Source: CAVYUC01 sp963816685
Lineage (GTDB): Bacteria; Bacteroidota; Bacteroidia; Bacteroidales; Prolixibacteraceae
NCBI GenBank assembly: GCA_963816685.1
Contig: CAWFMB010000016.1
Span: 124,001 to 188,000 of the forward strand
DNA: 64,000 nt
Direction: 5' to 3'
Shown piece after piece: positions 25,211-33,189 of this stretch. The position numbers were made by a program, and so were the translations under genes. Below the pieces are notes generated by a model. That model was not told where the DNA came from and did no database searches. It saw only the letters and a program-made list of their open reading frames with translations. Each line of letters opens with the position of its first letter. Within the stretch, counting starts at the first letter, position 1.

Positions 25211-26770
25211 TTAATCCGGCAGGCCTGAATCATGCACTGAATCAGCAAGTTTTTCAAGAAAAATCCTGACCTGGTATACATTTTTAAGTTTGAATTTTGC
25301 TGCTGTCTCTTTACCATGCGATCCGACAAGAATCCCGATTCCAAAATCTTCAATTGATTTAAATGCATCTTCGTCGGTAACATCATCACCAACATACACA
25401 GGAATATATTTATTTCTGTCATTGAGCCCAAGCTTTTCAGTTATCCAGATTACTGCCATTCCTTTATGCCAGTTTACATCGGGTTTGATTTCCACAATTT
25501 TTTTTCCTTCACCTTTTTTAAAAGTTGGATTTTCTTTAATCACCTTATCTGCCTTAGAAATAATTTCCTGAACGTCACCGTCATTTGCATTCCTGTAGTG
25601 AATTCCTATAGCATAACGTTTTCTGTCGATTTGAACGCCTTTTATTCCTTTGAAAATTTCATGAAGTTTTTCTTCAATTTCGTTCAGCTTTGGAACGATT
25701 TCATTGGTTTTTTCATGCTCCCTGTACAAATCATCCGGACCTGAAATCCGAAAACCATGGCTGCCGCCATAAATCAAATTTTCCACACCAACTTTACTTT
25801 TTAAATCGTCCATGTCTCTGCCACTTACAGCAGCTACTTTAAATTTCGCTGCACATTTCCTTAATACCTCCTTCATTTCATCCGCCATTATTGCATCTTC
25901 CGGATGTTTTACAATTGGAGTAAGTGTGCCATCATAATCAAGAAATAAAACAGGTACTCTGTTTTTTATTACCGCTTCTATTTTTTTGAATTCAGATGAA
26001 AATGATGGAGTGGGATGAATAAAAAAGTCATTTATTTCGGCATCATCAAATAAATCAATTTCAGTAAAACTATCAATAACACAATCGGCTCCATTTTCGC
26101 TAAGTGCTTTTTTGTTATTGCCCCGGTTAACACCAACTACCAATGCAAAATTACCATCACTTCCTGCCTGTACGCCCGAAACTGCATCTTCAAACAATAC
26201 ACAATCTTCAGGTAAAACATCTAGTTCTTTCGTAGATTCAATAAAAATATCCGGATTTGGTTTTCCTTTTAAATTTCGTTCACGGGAAATAACACCATCA
26301 ATTCGTGCATCAAAGAGCTGCGTTAATCCTGCTTTTTCCAATACCAGCTTGCAATTTTTACTTGATGAGACCACTGCTGTTTTCAAGCCTAATTGCCTCC
26401 AGTATTTGATTTTTTCTACAGCATCATCATAAACTTCCACACCCTTTTCTTTTAACAGGCGGATAAAGATGCTGTTCTTTTTGTTGCCAAGACCGCAAAT
26501 TGTCTCTTCTTTGGGTGAATCTTCAGGAGTACCATAAGGAAGTTTGATTTTTCTCGATTGAAGAAAACTTTCAACACCTTTATATCTTGGTTTTCCATCG
26601 AGATACTTTTTATAATCTTCATCATCCATAGAGCTGAAATTACCGGACTGCCTCTTAAGAAATCCATTAAACATTTCTTTCCAGGCGGCTTTGTGAGTTT
26701 TGGCTGTTTGTGTAATTACTCCATCCATATCCAAAATTACAGCTTTCGGTCCTTCATTATTTTCCGTCAT
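25211..26770 (-). CDS. Fused beta-phosphoglucomutase-like HAD and trehalose-6-phosphate phosphatase
   Basis: 519 aa, two HAD-superfamily enzymes in one chain. Residues about 1-245 are beta-PGM-like: nucleophile motif AVILDMDGVITQTAKTHKAAW with the cap domain, VVSSSKNCKLVLEKAGL, and VLFEDAVSGVQAG. Residues about 268-510 are OtsB-like: LFLDYDGTLTPIVKHPE, AAVSGRDMDDL, GIHYRN and VYVGDDVTDEDAFKSI. The C-part would dephosphorylate trehalose-6-phosphate; the N-part would convert beta-glucose-1-phosphate to glucose-6-phosphate. GH65 lies 44 bp downstream. No trehalose-6-phosphate synthase (OtsA) is in the window. Confidence 0.88.
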   Translation of the reverse strand: MTENNEGPKAVILDMDGVITQTAKTHKAAWKEMFNGFLKRQSGNFSSMDDEDYKKYLDGKPRYKGVESFLQSRKIKLPYGTPEDSPKEETICGLGNKKNSIFIRLLKEKGVEVYDDAVEKIKYWRQLGLKTAVVSSSKNCKLVLEKAGLTQLFDARIDGVISRERNLKGKPNPDIFIESTKELDVLPEDCVLFEDAVSGVQAGSDGNFALVVGVNRGNNKKALSENGADCVIDSFTEIDLFDDAEINDFFIHPTPSFSSEFKKIEAVIKNRVPVLFLDYDGTLTPIVKHPEDAIMADEMKEVLRKCAAKFKVAAVSGRDMDDLKSKVGVENLIYGGSHGFRISGPDDLYREHEKTNEIVPKLNEIEEKLHEIFKGIKGVQIDRKRYAIGIHYRNANDGDVQEIISKADKVIKENPTFKKGEGKKIVEIKPDVNWHKGMAVIWITEKLGLNDRNKYIPVYVGDDVTDEDAFKSIEDFGIGILVGSHGKETAAKFKLKNVYQVRIFLEKLADSVHDSGLPD

Positions 26771-26808
26771 ATTTTTAATCTTTTTTAAAACTCATATAAA
26801 ATAAACAT

Positions 26809-26850
26809 GATCCGGACCTTATTCTATCAGGGTCCGGATCACTTTTTATT
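26809..26850. terminator. Hairpin terminator upstream of the HAD-TPP gene
   Basis: GATCCGGACC pairs perfectly with GGTCCGGATC (10 bp, 12-base loop), followed by a T-rich stretch on the plus strand and a weaker one on the minus strand. It separates the STAS-like gene (ends 26908) from the trehalose genes on the minus strand. Confidence 0.65.
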
Positions 26851-26907
26851 TTGCTCTTTATCGATTTTGATTATTTATCTTACTCTTTAAAAACCTTGGT
26901 ATTTATT

Positions 26908-27264
26908 TTATACCTGAATCCATGTTTGTGCTGCAGTAATTTCATTGTGCGTGAAATATTTAAGTTCACCGGATACAAACGGACTTGCAAGTTTTGACCA
27001 TAATTTGTGCCACTTTGTTTCACCAACCACTGCAATTTTTTCCATGTGATTAAAATTTCTGAAATAAGTTTTCACATCCTCAACGAAAGCACCAGGTTCT
27101 ATTCCTTCGATTTTATCGATCTGAATATAAAGTTTGACTTTCTCAAAATCTTTTACTGCCTTATCTATTAATGGCGTTACCTTGTTGTAATCTTCTTTTG
27201 TAATATGACCATCAACTTTTACAGCAATCAAATTTTTGTATGTTAAATCCAGTAATATAAACAT
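26908..27264 (-). CDS. STAS/SpoIIAA-like domain protein
   Basis: 118 aa, the usual size of the SpoIIAA-like (CRAL-TRIO/STAS fold) family. Typical features are an N-terminal strand pair (NLIAVKVDGHITKEDYNKVTPLIDKAV), a central KLYIQIDKIEGIEPGAFVEDVKTYF, then EKIAVVGETKWHKLWSKLASPF and a final KYFTHNEITAAQTWI. The function is not established; it is often seen among stress genes. It lies 35 bp downstream of the htrA-type gene on the same strand, so probably co-transcribed with the protease. Confidence 0.82.
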   Translation of the reverse strand: MFILLDLTYKNLIAVKVDGHITKEDYNKVTPLIDKAVKDFEKVKLYIQIDKIEGIEPGAFVEDVKTYFRNFNHMEKIAVVGETKWHKLWSKLASPFVSGELKYFTHNEITAAQTWIQV

Positions 27265-27299
27265 GTTGATTCGCTTTTTTAATTAAATGCTTTAAAGCT

Positions 27300-28805
27300 T
27301 TACATACCAAATGCATAATAATGTTTGGTCGGATCGTTTTCATAGATTCCTTCCAGCATAACACCACCCGATGCTTTCTGTAAAATATTTGAAACTTCTT
27401 CCACAGTTTTTACCGCCCTTGTATTGATGCTTGTAATTATAAATCCTTCTCTGACTTCGGTTTCGCTGCGCAATTTCCCCGGATATAATTTGGTTACCTT
27501 CACACCTCCATCAATGTTGAGCTTTTGCGCTTCTTCGCGGTCAACTGCTTTTAATTCGGCACCCAATACAGATTGAATTTCTCCTCTTTCTTTTGCCACA
27601 ACTTCAGTTGTACCTTCAATAGTTTGCAGCGTTGCTGTACGGTCCATTCGTTTTCCGTTTCTGTCGATAACCATAGAAACTTCATCTCCCGGACGATGAC
27701 GGGCAACCATTTCCTGCAACTCTGATGATTGTGTAATATTTCGTCCATCAATTTGAGTAATAACATCACCTGCCTTAATTCCGGCTTTATCGGCTGCACT
27801 TTGGGCAATTACACTGTCAATATAAACACCTTCGGTCACATCGAGACCTTCTTCTTTGGCAAAATCTCCTGTAATATTCCGGATAGTTACCCCAAGATAA
27901 CCACGTTGTACAGAGCCGTATTCGAGCAGGTCGCCAATCACTTTATTCACAATGTTTGAAGGAACAGCAAAACCATACCCCGAATAGGAACCTGTCGGGC
28001 TTGCAATGGCTGAATTGATTCCCACAAGTCCGCCCTGCAGGTTAACCAAAGCACCACCACTGTTACCTGGATTAATGGCTGCATCTGTTTGTATGAAGGA
28101 TTCAATTGCATATTGTTCGCGCAATATATTTATGTTTCGGGATTTGGCGCTAACAATACCCGCTGTAACCGTTGAATTCAGATTAAACGGATTTCCAACA
28201 GCCAGAACCCACTGACCAACTTCAATTTCATCGGAATCAACCAAAGGTATTGTTGCAAGGTTTGTTTCATTAATTTTTATCAGTGCCAAATCGGTATTTG
28301 GATCTGTCCCAATGATTTGCGCCATATAAGAACGGTTATCGTGTAAAGTAACTTCAATTTCATCTGCTTCGGCGACAACATGATTATTTGTAACAATATA
28401 ACCGTCCGAATTGATTATTACACCCGAACCGGTTCCCCGTCTTTGTTGCGGAGGACCCTGTTGTTGAGGTGAATTTGGATTTTGCTGTTCAAACTGCCTG
28501 AAAAATTCCCTAAACGGATCGGGTAGTTGATCATAATTGTTATCTCCTCCTCGCATTTGTCTCACATCCTGAATGGAACTGATATGAACTACAGCATCCA
28601 TTACTTTTTTTGATACATCGGTAAAATCAAGTGGAACAGCATTCCCTGATTGATCCATTGTGTATAATGCACCTGCTACCGGTACTTGCGTCAGATGATC
28701 TACTTTCACTGCTTTGGGCTGGTTAATATTAAGGGCAATAAAAAATACAATGGTTATTGCACTGCCCAGGACTGCTGACAATACTGGAATTTTATAATTT
28801 TTCAT
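27300..28805 (-). CDS. Do-like periplasmic serine protease (HtrA/DegQ)
   Basis: 501 aa. N-terminal membrane anchor or signal (residues about 7-27, VLSAVLGSAITIVFFIALNI), then a trypsin-like domain with His in GYIVTNNHVVAEADE, Asp in DPNTDLALIKI and Ser in AINPGNSGGALVNLQGG. Two PDZ domains follow (about 310-400 GYLGVTIRNITGD; about 405-500). A Gln/Pro-rich loop before the protease domain (QQNPNSPQQQGPPQQRRG) is the LA-loop region. Periplasmic protein quality control under heat and envelope stress. The STAS-like gene follows by 35 bp. Confidence 0.95.
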   Translation of the reverse strand: MKNYKIPVLSAVLGSAITIVFFIALNINQPKAVKVDHLTQVPVAGALYTMDQSGNAVPLDFTDVSKKVMDAVVHISSIQDVRQMRGGDNNYDQLPDPFREFFRQFEQQNPNSPQQQGPPQQRRGTGSGVIINSDGYIVTNNHVVAEADEIEVTLHDNRSYMAQIIGTDPNTDLALIKINETNLATIPLVDSDEIEVGQWVLAVGNPFNLNSTVTAGIVSAKSRNINILREQYAIESFIQTDAAINPGNSGGALVNLQGGLVGINSAIASPTGSYSGYGFAVPSNIVNKVIGDLLEYGSVQRGYLGVTIRNITGDFAKEEGLDVTEGVYIDSVIAQSAADKAGIKAGDVITQIDGRNITQSSELQEMVARHRPGDEVSMVIDRNGKRMDRTATLQTIEGTTEVVAKERGEIQSVLGAELKAVDREEAQKLNIDGGVKVTKLYPGKLRSETEVREGFIITSINTRAVKTVEEVSNILQKASGGVMLEGIYENDPTKHYYAFGM

Positions 28806-28984
28806 GGTAATTAAAATTTTAATTTATTAAAAAACTTAATTGCTTGCTTTTTCATCCGACATTCTGCCAAACCGGTAATTCTCAAAAACATTCAACATTT
28901 ACAACTGCGTAAAAAACTATGCCAATATGCTTAAAAATTCAGCTGGATACTCAATGATACGATAATGCAAAGCAGCTGCTTCAT

Positions 28985-29395
28985 CGACTCGTTATGAACA
29001 TTATTTAAAATGATGAATTTCACCGCACTTTTGGGGATTTATTCTTCAAATATCATTGAATGCGGCGAGCCTGGTGCAGTGGGTGGTGCGTTAAGAAGTA
29101 TTTTGCTTTGGCATTGAACATTCCAACATATTAGTGGAGCCAATATCCATGGCCTGTAGTACAATATGATTTTGAAATGCAGTGCAAACATGGTGATTTT
29201 GTGCCATTGGGAAATTTGGGCAGCTTGCAATAACCATCAGCAGCAATAGTGAAAACAGTTCAGAAGCGGCAAACGTCTTTTCGGTGAAGGTGCAAAAATC
29301 GCATTCATAAACCTTTCTTTCGAAAGGATAAATGAAGTTAAGGTGCGGTTCAAGTTTTGGAAGGTATGCCCCGTACCCGAAAAATTGTAGTTACA
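28985..29395 (+). pseudogene. Probable decayed HU/IHF-family DNA-binding gene
   Basis: No intact frame, but plus-strand reading gives GKFGQLAITISSNSENSSEAANVF, then after a frameshift INLSFERINEVKVRFKFWK. This order matches the C-terminal part of Bacteroidota histone-like (HU-family) proteins: an LGDFGxFxLxISSEG-like string followed by a final strand of the VRFxPGK type. Several stops and frameshifts interrupt it, and the N-terminal part is not clear. The intergenic region 28806-29620 otherwise contains only the MITE-like palindrome at 29480-29603. Confidence 0.35.
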
Positions 29396-29479
29396 ATTTC
29401 CCAAAAAAGCAGTTATATTTTTTCAAAAATAGAGTTATAATTTTTTCAAAACATAGTCCTGGCATTTTTAGAGCCCAAT

Positions 29480-29603
29480 TTTAAAAAATTTCACTCCATC
29501 CAAACGTTATGTAGAGACACGATACATCCCATCTCTACATAACGTATGGACAGAGACAAAAATAAATCACGACTCTACACCCGAATGGAGTAGAATTTTT
29601 TAG
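29480..29603. repeat. Nested palindromic (MITE-like) repeat
   Basis: An inner 14-bp perfect stem, ACGTTATGTAGAGA 29504-29517 / TCTCTACATAACGT 29532-29545, lies within outer inverted arms of about 20 bp (29481-29500, TTAAAAAATTTCACTCCATC; 29584-29603) that match with three or four differences. The inner core GTAGAGA is shared with the palindrome at 11001-11032. Non-coding, 18 bp from the DUF302 stop. Confidence 0.6.
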
Positions 29604-29620
29604 TTTGACAGGACGATAAT

Positions 29621-30007
29621 TTAAAGCCTTTCTATTACCTTTTCCAATTTCTTTTTAACCTGGACAGCCACCGGTCCCAACTCATCATTTTCAACCGCCT
29701 GCATGGATGCAATCGGGTCAACAGCTGCCACTTCTGTTTCATTTTCAGATAATTCACGGACAATTACATTACAAGGCAACATTGTCCCGATTTTATTTTC
29801 CTTTTTCAGGGCTTCGTATGCCAACGGCGGGTTGCATGCCCCTAAAATCCTGTATCTCGGATAGTCAACATCCAGTTTCTCCTTCAATTTTTCATGAATG
29901 TTAATTTCCGACAACACACCAAAACCTTCTTCTTTAAGTACTTCTTTAGTTCTGGTTACTGCCGATTCAAAATCAGTCCTCAAAGTTTTTTCGATGTAAT
30001 ACTTCAT
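29621..30007 (-). CDS. DUF302 family protein
   Basis: 128 aa, a full-length DUF302 protein: an N-terminal ferredoxin-like fold (YIEKTLRTDFESAVTRTKEVLKEEGFGVLSEINIHEKLKEKL), the conserved RYRILGACNPPLAYEAL (with the family's single Cys), IGTMLPCNVIVREL and a C-terminal helix. Biochemical function unknown; members are often linked with redox or thermal stress and metal genes. Monocistronic, preceded by a hairpin at about 30043-30072. Confidence 0.9.
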   Translation of the reverse strand: MKYYIEKTLRTDFESAVTRTKEVLKEEGFGVLSEINIHEKLKEKLDVDYPRYRILGACNPPLAYEALKKENKIGTMLPCNVIVRELSENETEVAAVDPIASMQAVENDELGPVAVQVKKKLEKVIERL

Positions 30008-30042
30008 TTTATACGTTTTTTGGTTTTTTTATGAATAATGAT

Positions 30043-30072
30043 AAGCCTCCTGAATAAGATCAGGCAAGCTTT
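30043..30072 (-). terminator. Probable terminator of the SOD-encapsulin-pfkB operon
   Basis: AAGC...CCTGA pairs with TCAGG...GCTT around a short loop, 30 bp after the pfkB stop on the minus strand. The T tract is poor, so this could be a Rho-type or processing end. Confidence 0.4.
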
Positions 30073-30101
30073 ATGTTCTAATTTATATACTTGAGTTACA
30101 A

Positions 30102-31043
30102 TCACTTTTCTTCGTTATTTGAACAAAGCCATTTATAAATTTTATCAGTATCTTCTTTTCTGCACAATTCTGAACCGGGAGTCATAGCTGCTGCGGTTCC
30201 TGCAGCCACACCATACCGCACTGCCTGTTCAGGCCAAAATCCTTTCATACATCCGGTTATAACACCGGCCACCATTGAATCGCCCGCTCCCACCGCACTA
30301 ACGACAGGCATTGCCGGCGGGACAACATATTCAACTACATTTTGCCGTGCCATCATTGCACCTTTCGATCCTAGTGATATAATAAGCACTGAACAGTACT
30401 CTTTGTTCAAAAATTCTTTTGCTGCATCTTCAAGTTCCATTCCGGTAACCACTTCTTTTCCCAGCATTTCAGCCATTTCGCGCAAATTTGGTTTCACCAT
30501 ATGAACACCTTCTTCGAGTGCCAGTTGCATGGCAGGGCCTGAAGTATCCAACACCATTCGGATGTCATTCTTTTTAGCAAAAGAAGCAACTTTTGCATAA
30601 AAATCGTCGGGTACACCAGGCGGCAAACTTCCGCTGGCAACCAGGTAATGGGGTTTTGGCGAAATCTCTTCTATCGATTTTAGAATGCTTTTCCAGCATT
30701 TTGCATCCACTTTGGGACCAGGCATCACAAACCGGTACTGGTTTCCTGTTTTATTATCGAAAATCATCAGGTTTTCCCTTGTATTATCTCCAATTTCAGT
30801 CGCTTGAAAATCAACGCCTTCTTCCTTCAAAAGTTGCTCAATTTTTTTGCCGTTGTCTCCGCCTGATAGAAAAAAAGCAACTGATTCTCCACCTAATTTT
30901 TTAATTGCTCTCGAAACATTAATGCCGCCACCGCCCGGTTCATATTTGGGTTGAGAACATCGGGTTTTCTTCTCGGGTACAATAAAATCAGCGTAGGTTG
31001 ATTTATCCAGCACCGGGTTCATTGTTAATGTTGTTACTTTCAT
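30102..31043 (-). CDS. pfkB: 6-phosphofructokinase, PfkB type
   Basis: 313 aa from the ATG at 31043; the longer frame to 31085 overlaps encapsulin and is not needed. Ribokinase-fold sugar kinase highly similar to E. coli Pfk-2: MKVTTLTMNPVLDKSTYADF, FEPGGGG-type motif (KYEPGGGGINVSRAIKKLGG), QYRFVMPGP, ASGSLPPGVPDDF and the catalytic-Asp motif AVGAGDSMVAGVITG. It phosphorylates fructose-6-phosphate with ATP. The start codon sits 1 bp beyond the encapsulin TAA, implying translational coupling in the operon sod - encFtn - encapsulin - pfkB. A glycolytic kinase in an encapsulin operon is unusual. Confidence 0.9.
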   Translation of the reverse strand: MKVTTLTMNPVLDKSTYADFIVPEKKTRCSQPKYEPGGGGINVSRAIKKLGGESVAFFLSGGDNGKKIEQLLKEEGVDFQATEIGDNTRENLMIFDNKTGNQYRFVMPGPKVDAKCWKSILKSIEEISPKPHYLVASGSLPPGVPDDFYAKVASFAKKNDIRMVLDTSGPAMQLALEEGVHMVKPNLREMAEMLGKEVVTGMELEDAAKEFLNKEYCSVLIISLGSKGAMMARQNVVEYVVPPAMPVVSAVGAGDSMVAGVITGCMKGFWPEQAVRYGVAAGTAAAMTPGSELCRKEDTDKIYKWLCSNNEEK

Positions 31044-31044
31044 T

Positions 31045-31863
31045 TTATTCCTGTGGTTCATAACTTTGACTGTTAAAAACAACAACAGCCTCAGGACTTA
31101 GCACCCGGAATGTGAATGACGAAGTAAGATAAAGTTTTACTTTTTTACTGTCGTGACCGTCATAACCAAGAGTAATATCCTGACCAATTATCAATTCATA
31201 ATCGCCGCCACGTTCAGAAACAAGAAAGCTGTTTTTGTTCGAATGATTAATTAATACTTTCCCTCCTAAAATTTCTTTTAATTGCCGTTGCACCGGATAT
31301 CCTTCTGAAAGCTTTACAAGTTCCAGCCACTCTTTCTCATTTATCACCAACGAATAAGGACCTTCAACTGCATTGCGGTTGAGGTGCATGATCTGATTTC
31401 CTATTTCTTTTAAAAAAGAGTTGGTACTTTGGGGAATCTGCACAGGACTTGTTATTGCCGATTTTTCGAGCCCCTTTATCTTTGCGGGTTCAAATCCCTG
31501 GTAAATTGCTTTCTCTTCGAAAAAAGCAACTTCTTTTACTGCATCTTCAAGCGGTTTAAAATCAATATCTTTTGCTCCCCTGTCAATGTTATCAAGTTCC
31601 CATAAATCAAGTTCAAAAGGTTTTCGAATTTCCACCATTGGTAAAAATTCACGAATTCCATAATTAATACCATCATGTGATTGATTTTCCGGAGTTGTCA
31701 ACCTTCCGGTTGAAACTCCACCGAATTCCATTCCGTTCGGTCCGTCAATATCAACAAATTTACGTGCAGTTAAATAGGTTCCAAGAATTTGTTTCGTACG
31801 GAGGGTAATTTCACCCCAGGCTTTTTCTGTGATTGGTGCAATTGATTTTTTAAGTATGTTCAT
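31045..31863 (-). CDS. Family 1 encapsulin shell protein
   Basis: 272 aa, HK97-fold shell protein of the linocin M18/encapsulin family. The N-terminus MNILKKSIAPITEKAWGEI followed by LTARKFVDIDGPNGMEFGGVSTGRL is the cargo-binding N-terminal region. Later come GAKDIDFKPLEDAVKEVAFFEEKAIYQGF (E-loop/P-domain) and DITLGYDGHDSKKVKLYLTSSFTFRVLSPEA at the C-terminus. It assembles into a closed icosahedral protein compartment (24-32 nm in known cases). It is 18 bp downstream of an encapsulated ferritin gene, so the compartment would be an iron store. Coupled to pfkB by a 1-bp gap. Confidence 0.93.
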   Translation of the reverse strand: MNILKKSIAPITEKAWGEITLRTKQILGTYLTARKFVDIDGPNGMEFGGVSTGRLTTPENQSHDGINYGIREFLPMVEIRKPFELDLWELDNIDRGAKDIDFKPLEDAVKEVAFFEEKAIYQGFEPAKIKGLEKSAITSPVQIPQSTNSFLKEIGNQIMHLNRNAVEGPYSLVINEKEWLELVKLSEGYPVQRQLKEILGGKVLINHSNKNSFLVSERGGDYELIIGQDITLGYDGHDSKKVKLYLTSSFTFRVLSPEAVVVFNSQSYEPQE

Positions 31864-31881
31864 GTCGTAAATTTTTAAATT

Positions 31882-32178
31882 TTAATCTTCGTCTTCTTCC
31901 AGTTTGACGATATCCTTTTCAGTAAACAGGTATTGCTTCATTTTTTCGTCCCATCCATCCATATTTCTTCGCAGCCATTCAAGCGCCATACATGCATGTT
32001 CAATTTCTTCCCTCAAATTGTGCTCGAGAATTTTTTTAAGTTGTTTATTATTGGTAACCGTAAGACGTTGTTGATACCAATCCACTGCTTCTATTTCTTC
32101 CTTTAAAGAAACAAGCGCCCTGATGTAGTCACGTGTTTCAGCGGAGAGTTCGGATGGTGGTTCATGATAATTTTGCAT
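31882..32178 (-). CDS. Encapsulated ferritin-like protein (EncFtn)
   Basis: 98 aa two-helix ferroxidase of the EncFtn family. The metal site known from Rhodospirillum rubrum EncFtn (Glu32, Trp38, Glu62, His65) maps to Glu28, Trp34, Glu58 and His61 in EEIEAVDWYQQR and REEIEHACMALEWLRRN, so it is probably active; two such helices must dimerise to form the site. The chain ends YLFTEKDIVKLEEDED, directly after the domain. The C-terminal extension with a targeting peptide found in typical EncFtn proteins is missing (see findings). Gaps of 11 bp to sodB and 18 bp to encapsulin. Confidence 0.9.
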   Translation of the reverse strand: MQNYHEPPSELSAETRDYIRALVSLKEEIEAVDWYQQRLTVTNNKQLKKILEHNLREEIEHACMALEWLRRNMDGWDEKMKQYLFTEKDIVKLEEDED

Positions 32179-32189
32179 TTTGTCAAGTT

Positions 32190-32804
32190 TTAAATATGAA
32201 TATGATTGTTGTATAAATCAGCAACCTGCTGCCAGTTGACAAGATTCCAGAAAGCTTTTATATATTCTGCACGTTTATTTTCGTACTTCAGGTAATATGC
32301 ATGCTCCCAGACATCAATACACAATAACGGTTTTCCGCGTATGGGGACAACATCCATTAAAGGATTATCCTGATTTGATGTTGAAAATACAATTAATTGT
32401 CCATCCGACTTTTTGATAAGCCATGCCCAACCTGAGCCAAACTGTTTCATTGCCGTTTCAGTAAATTCTTCCTGCAGGTTTTCGAGGGTACCAAAATATT
32501 TTACAATTGCATCCAACAGATGAACATCCGATAAACCGCCTGAATTTGGTTGCAGTATCTTCCAGAACAAGGCGTGATTAAAAAAACCACCACCATTATT
32601 TCTTACTTTTTCAGAATAATTTGAAACTTTTGCAAAAATATCAGTAAGTGATTTCTGTTCCAGATCAGTATTTTCAATAGCTTCATTAAATTTAGCCAAA
32701 TAGGCTGCATGGTGTTTCGTATAATGAACCTCCATGGTTTTTGCATCGATATAGGGTTCCAATGCATCATAGTTAAAACCCAATTCCGGTAGTAAAAAGG
32801 CCAT
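32190..32804 (-). CDS. sodB: Superoxide dismutase, Fe/Mn type
   Basis: 204 aa from the ATG at 32804 (MAFLLPELGFNYDALEPYIDAKTMEVHYTKHHAAYL); the longer frame to 32885 lacks family similarity. Metal ligands are visible: His in YTKHHAAY, His in GGGFFNHALFW, and Asp and His in CIDVWEHAYYLKYEN. It dismutates superoxide in the cytoplasm. It is the first gene of the operon with EncFtn 11 bp downstream. Superoxide removal beside ferritin iron oxidation makes chemical sense, since both limit Fenton chemistry. Its C-terminus (LYNNHIHI) does not look like an encapsulin targeting peptide. Confidence 0.94.
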   Translation of the reverse strand: MAFLLPELGFNYDALEPYIDAKTMEVHYTKHHAAYLAKFNEAIENTDLEQKSLTDIFAKVSNYSEKVRNNGGGFFNHALFWKILQPNSGGLSDVHLLDAIVKYFGTLENLQEEFTETAMKQFGSGWAWLIKKSDGQLIVFSTSNQDNPLMDVVPIRGKPLLCIDVWEHAYYLKYENKRAEYIKAFWNLVNWQQVADLYNNHIHI

Positions 32805-32920
32805 AAGTTTTAAACTGTTTACGATTACATCTATATGTTTTATTTGCAGTTGTTTCTGATTCGGCAAGCAGAATCGTGTAATCATCTTTTCTGCGTCTTA
32901 ACAGAAACAACATATTGAAG

Positions 32921-33118
32921 TTATTTCTCAGCCATCGCATTCATTTCCTGCAGCAACCTTTCTTCTGATTTGCCGGTTTTCATCTGCAGGTTGTGAAAGA
33001 ATTCTGATTCATAACCTTCTATGTAATTTAAATCTCCTTCGTTTAATTGTGGATATTTTGCTTTCAACTTTATTTCTATTTCAGCCCAGTTTTCTTTTAA
33101 AAAATTTCTCAGTTCCAT
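32921..33118 (-). CDS. CsbD-like general stress protein
   Basis: 65 aa from the ATG at 33118 (MELRNFLKENWAEIEIKLKAKYPQLNEGDLNYIEGYESEF). The pattern W-x(n)-K-x3-KYPQL-x2-DL-x2-I-x-G resembles CsbD-family proteins (KxKWGKLTDDDLxxIxGK). These are small, hydrophilic and strongly induced by stress; their biochemical role is unknown. It lies 116 bp upstream of sodB on the same strand and 23 bp after the shared terminator of the BON gene, so it may have its own promoter or lead the sod-encapsulin transcript. Confidence 0.7.
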   Translation of the reverse strand: MELRNFLKENWAEIEIKLKAKYPQLNEGDLNYIEGYESEFFHNLQMKTGKSEERLLQEMNAMAEK

Positions 33119-33140
33119 TGTTGTTGTTTTAAAAATGAAT

Positions 33141-33171
33141 AAAAAGCCTGATGAATTCATCAAGCTTTTTT
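33141..33171. terminator. Bidirectional terminator between the BON and CsbD-like genes
   Basis: AAAAAGC-TGATGAA / TTCATCA-GCTTTTT forms a near-perfect stem with A/T runs on both sides, 19 bp after the BON-gene stop on the minus strand. Confidence 0.75.
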
Positions 33172-33189
33172 AGTTTAAATAATTTAATA

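Noticed and set aside
28806..28960. Sigma-54-like site before htrA
   Set aside because: A TGGCAT occurs on the minus strand but no TTGC at the required spacing; heat-shock promoter type not identifiable.
29039..29230. Minus-strand ORF of 63 aa in the htrA-DUF302 gap
   Set aside because: Plus-strand HU-like strings explain the region better; the minus product is not protein-like.
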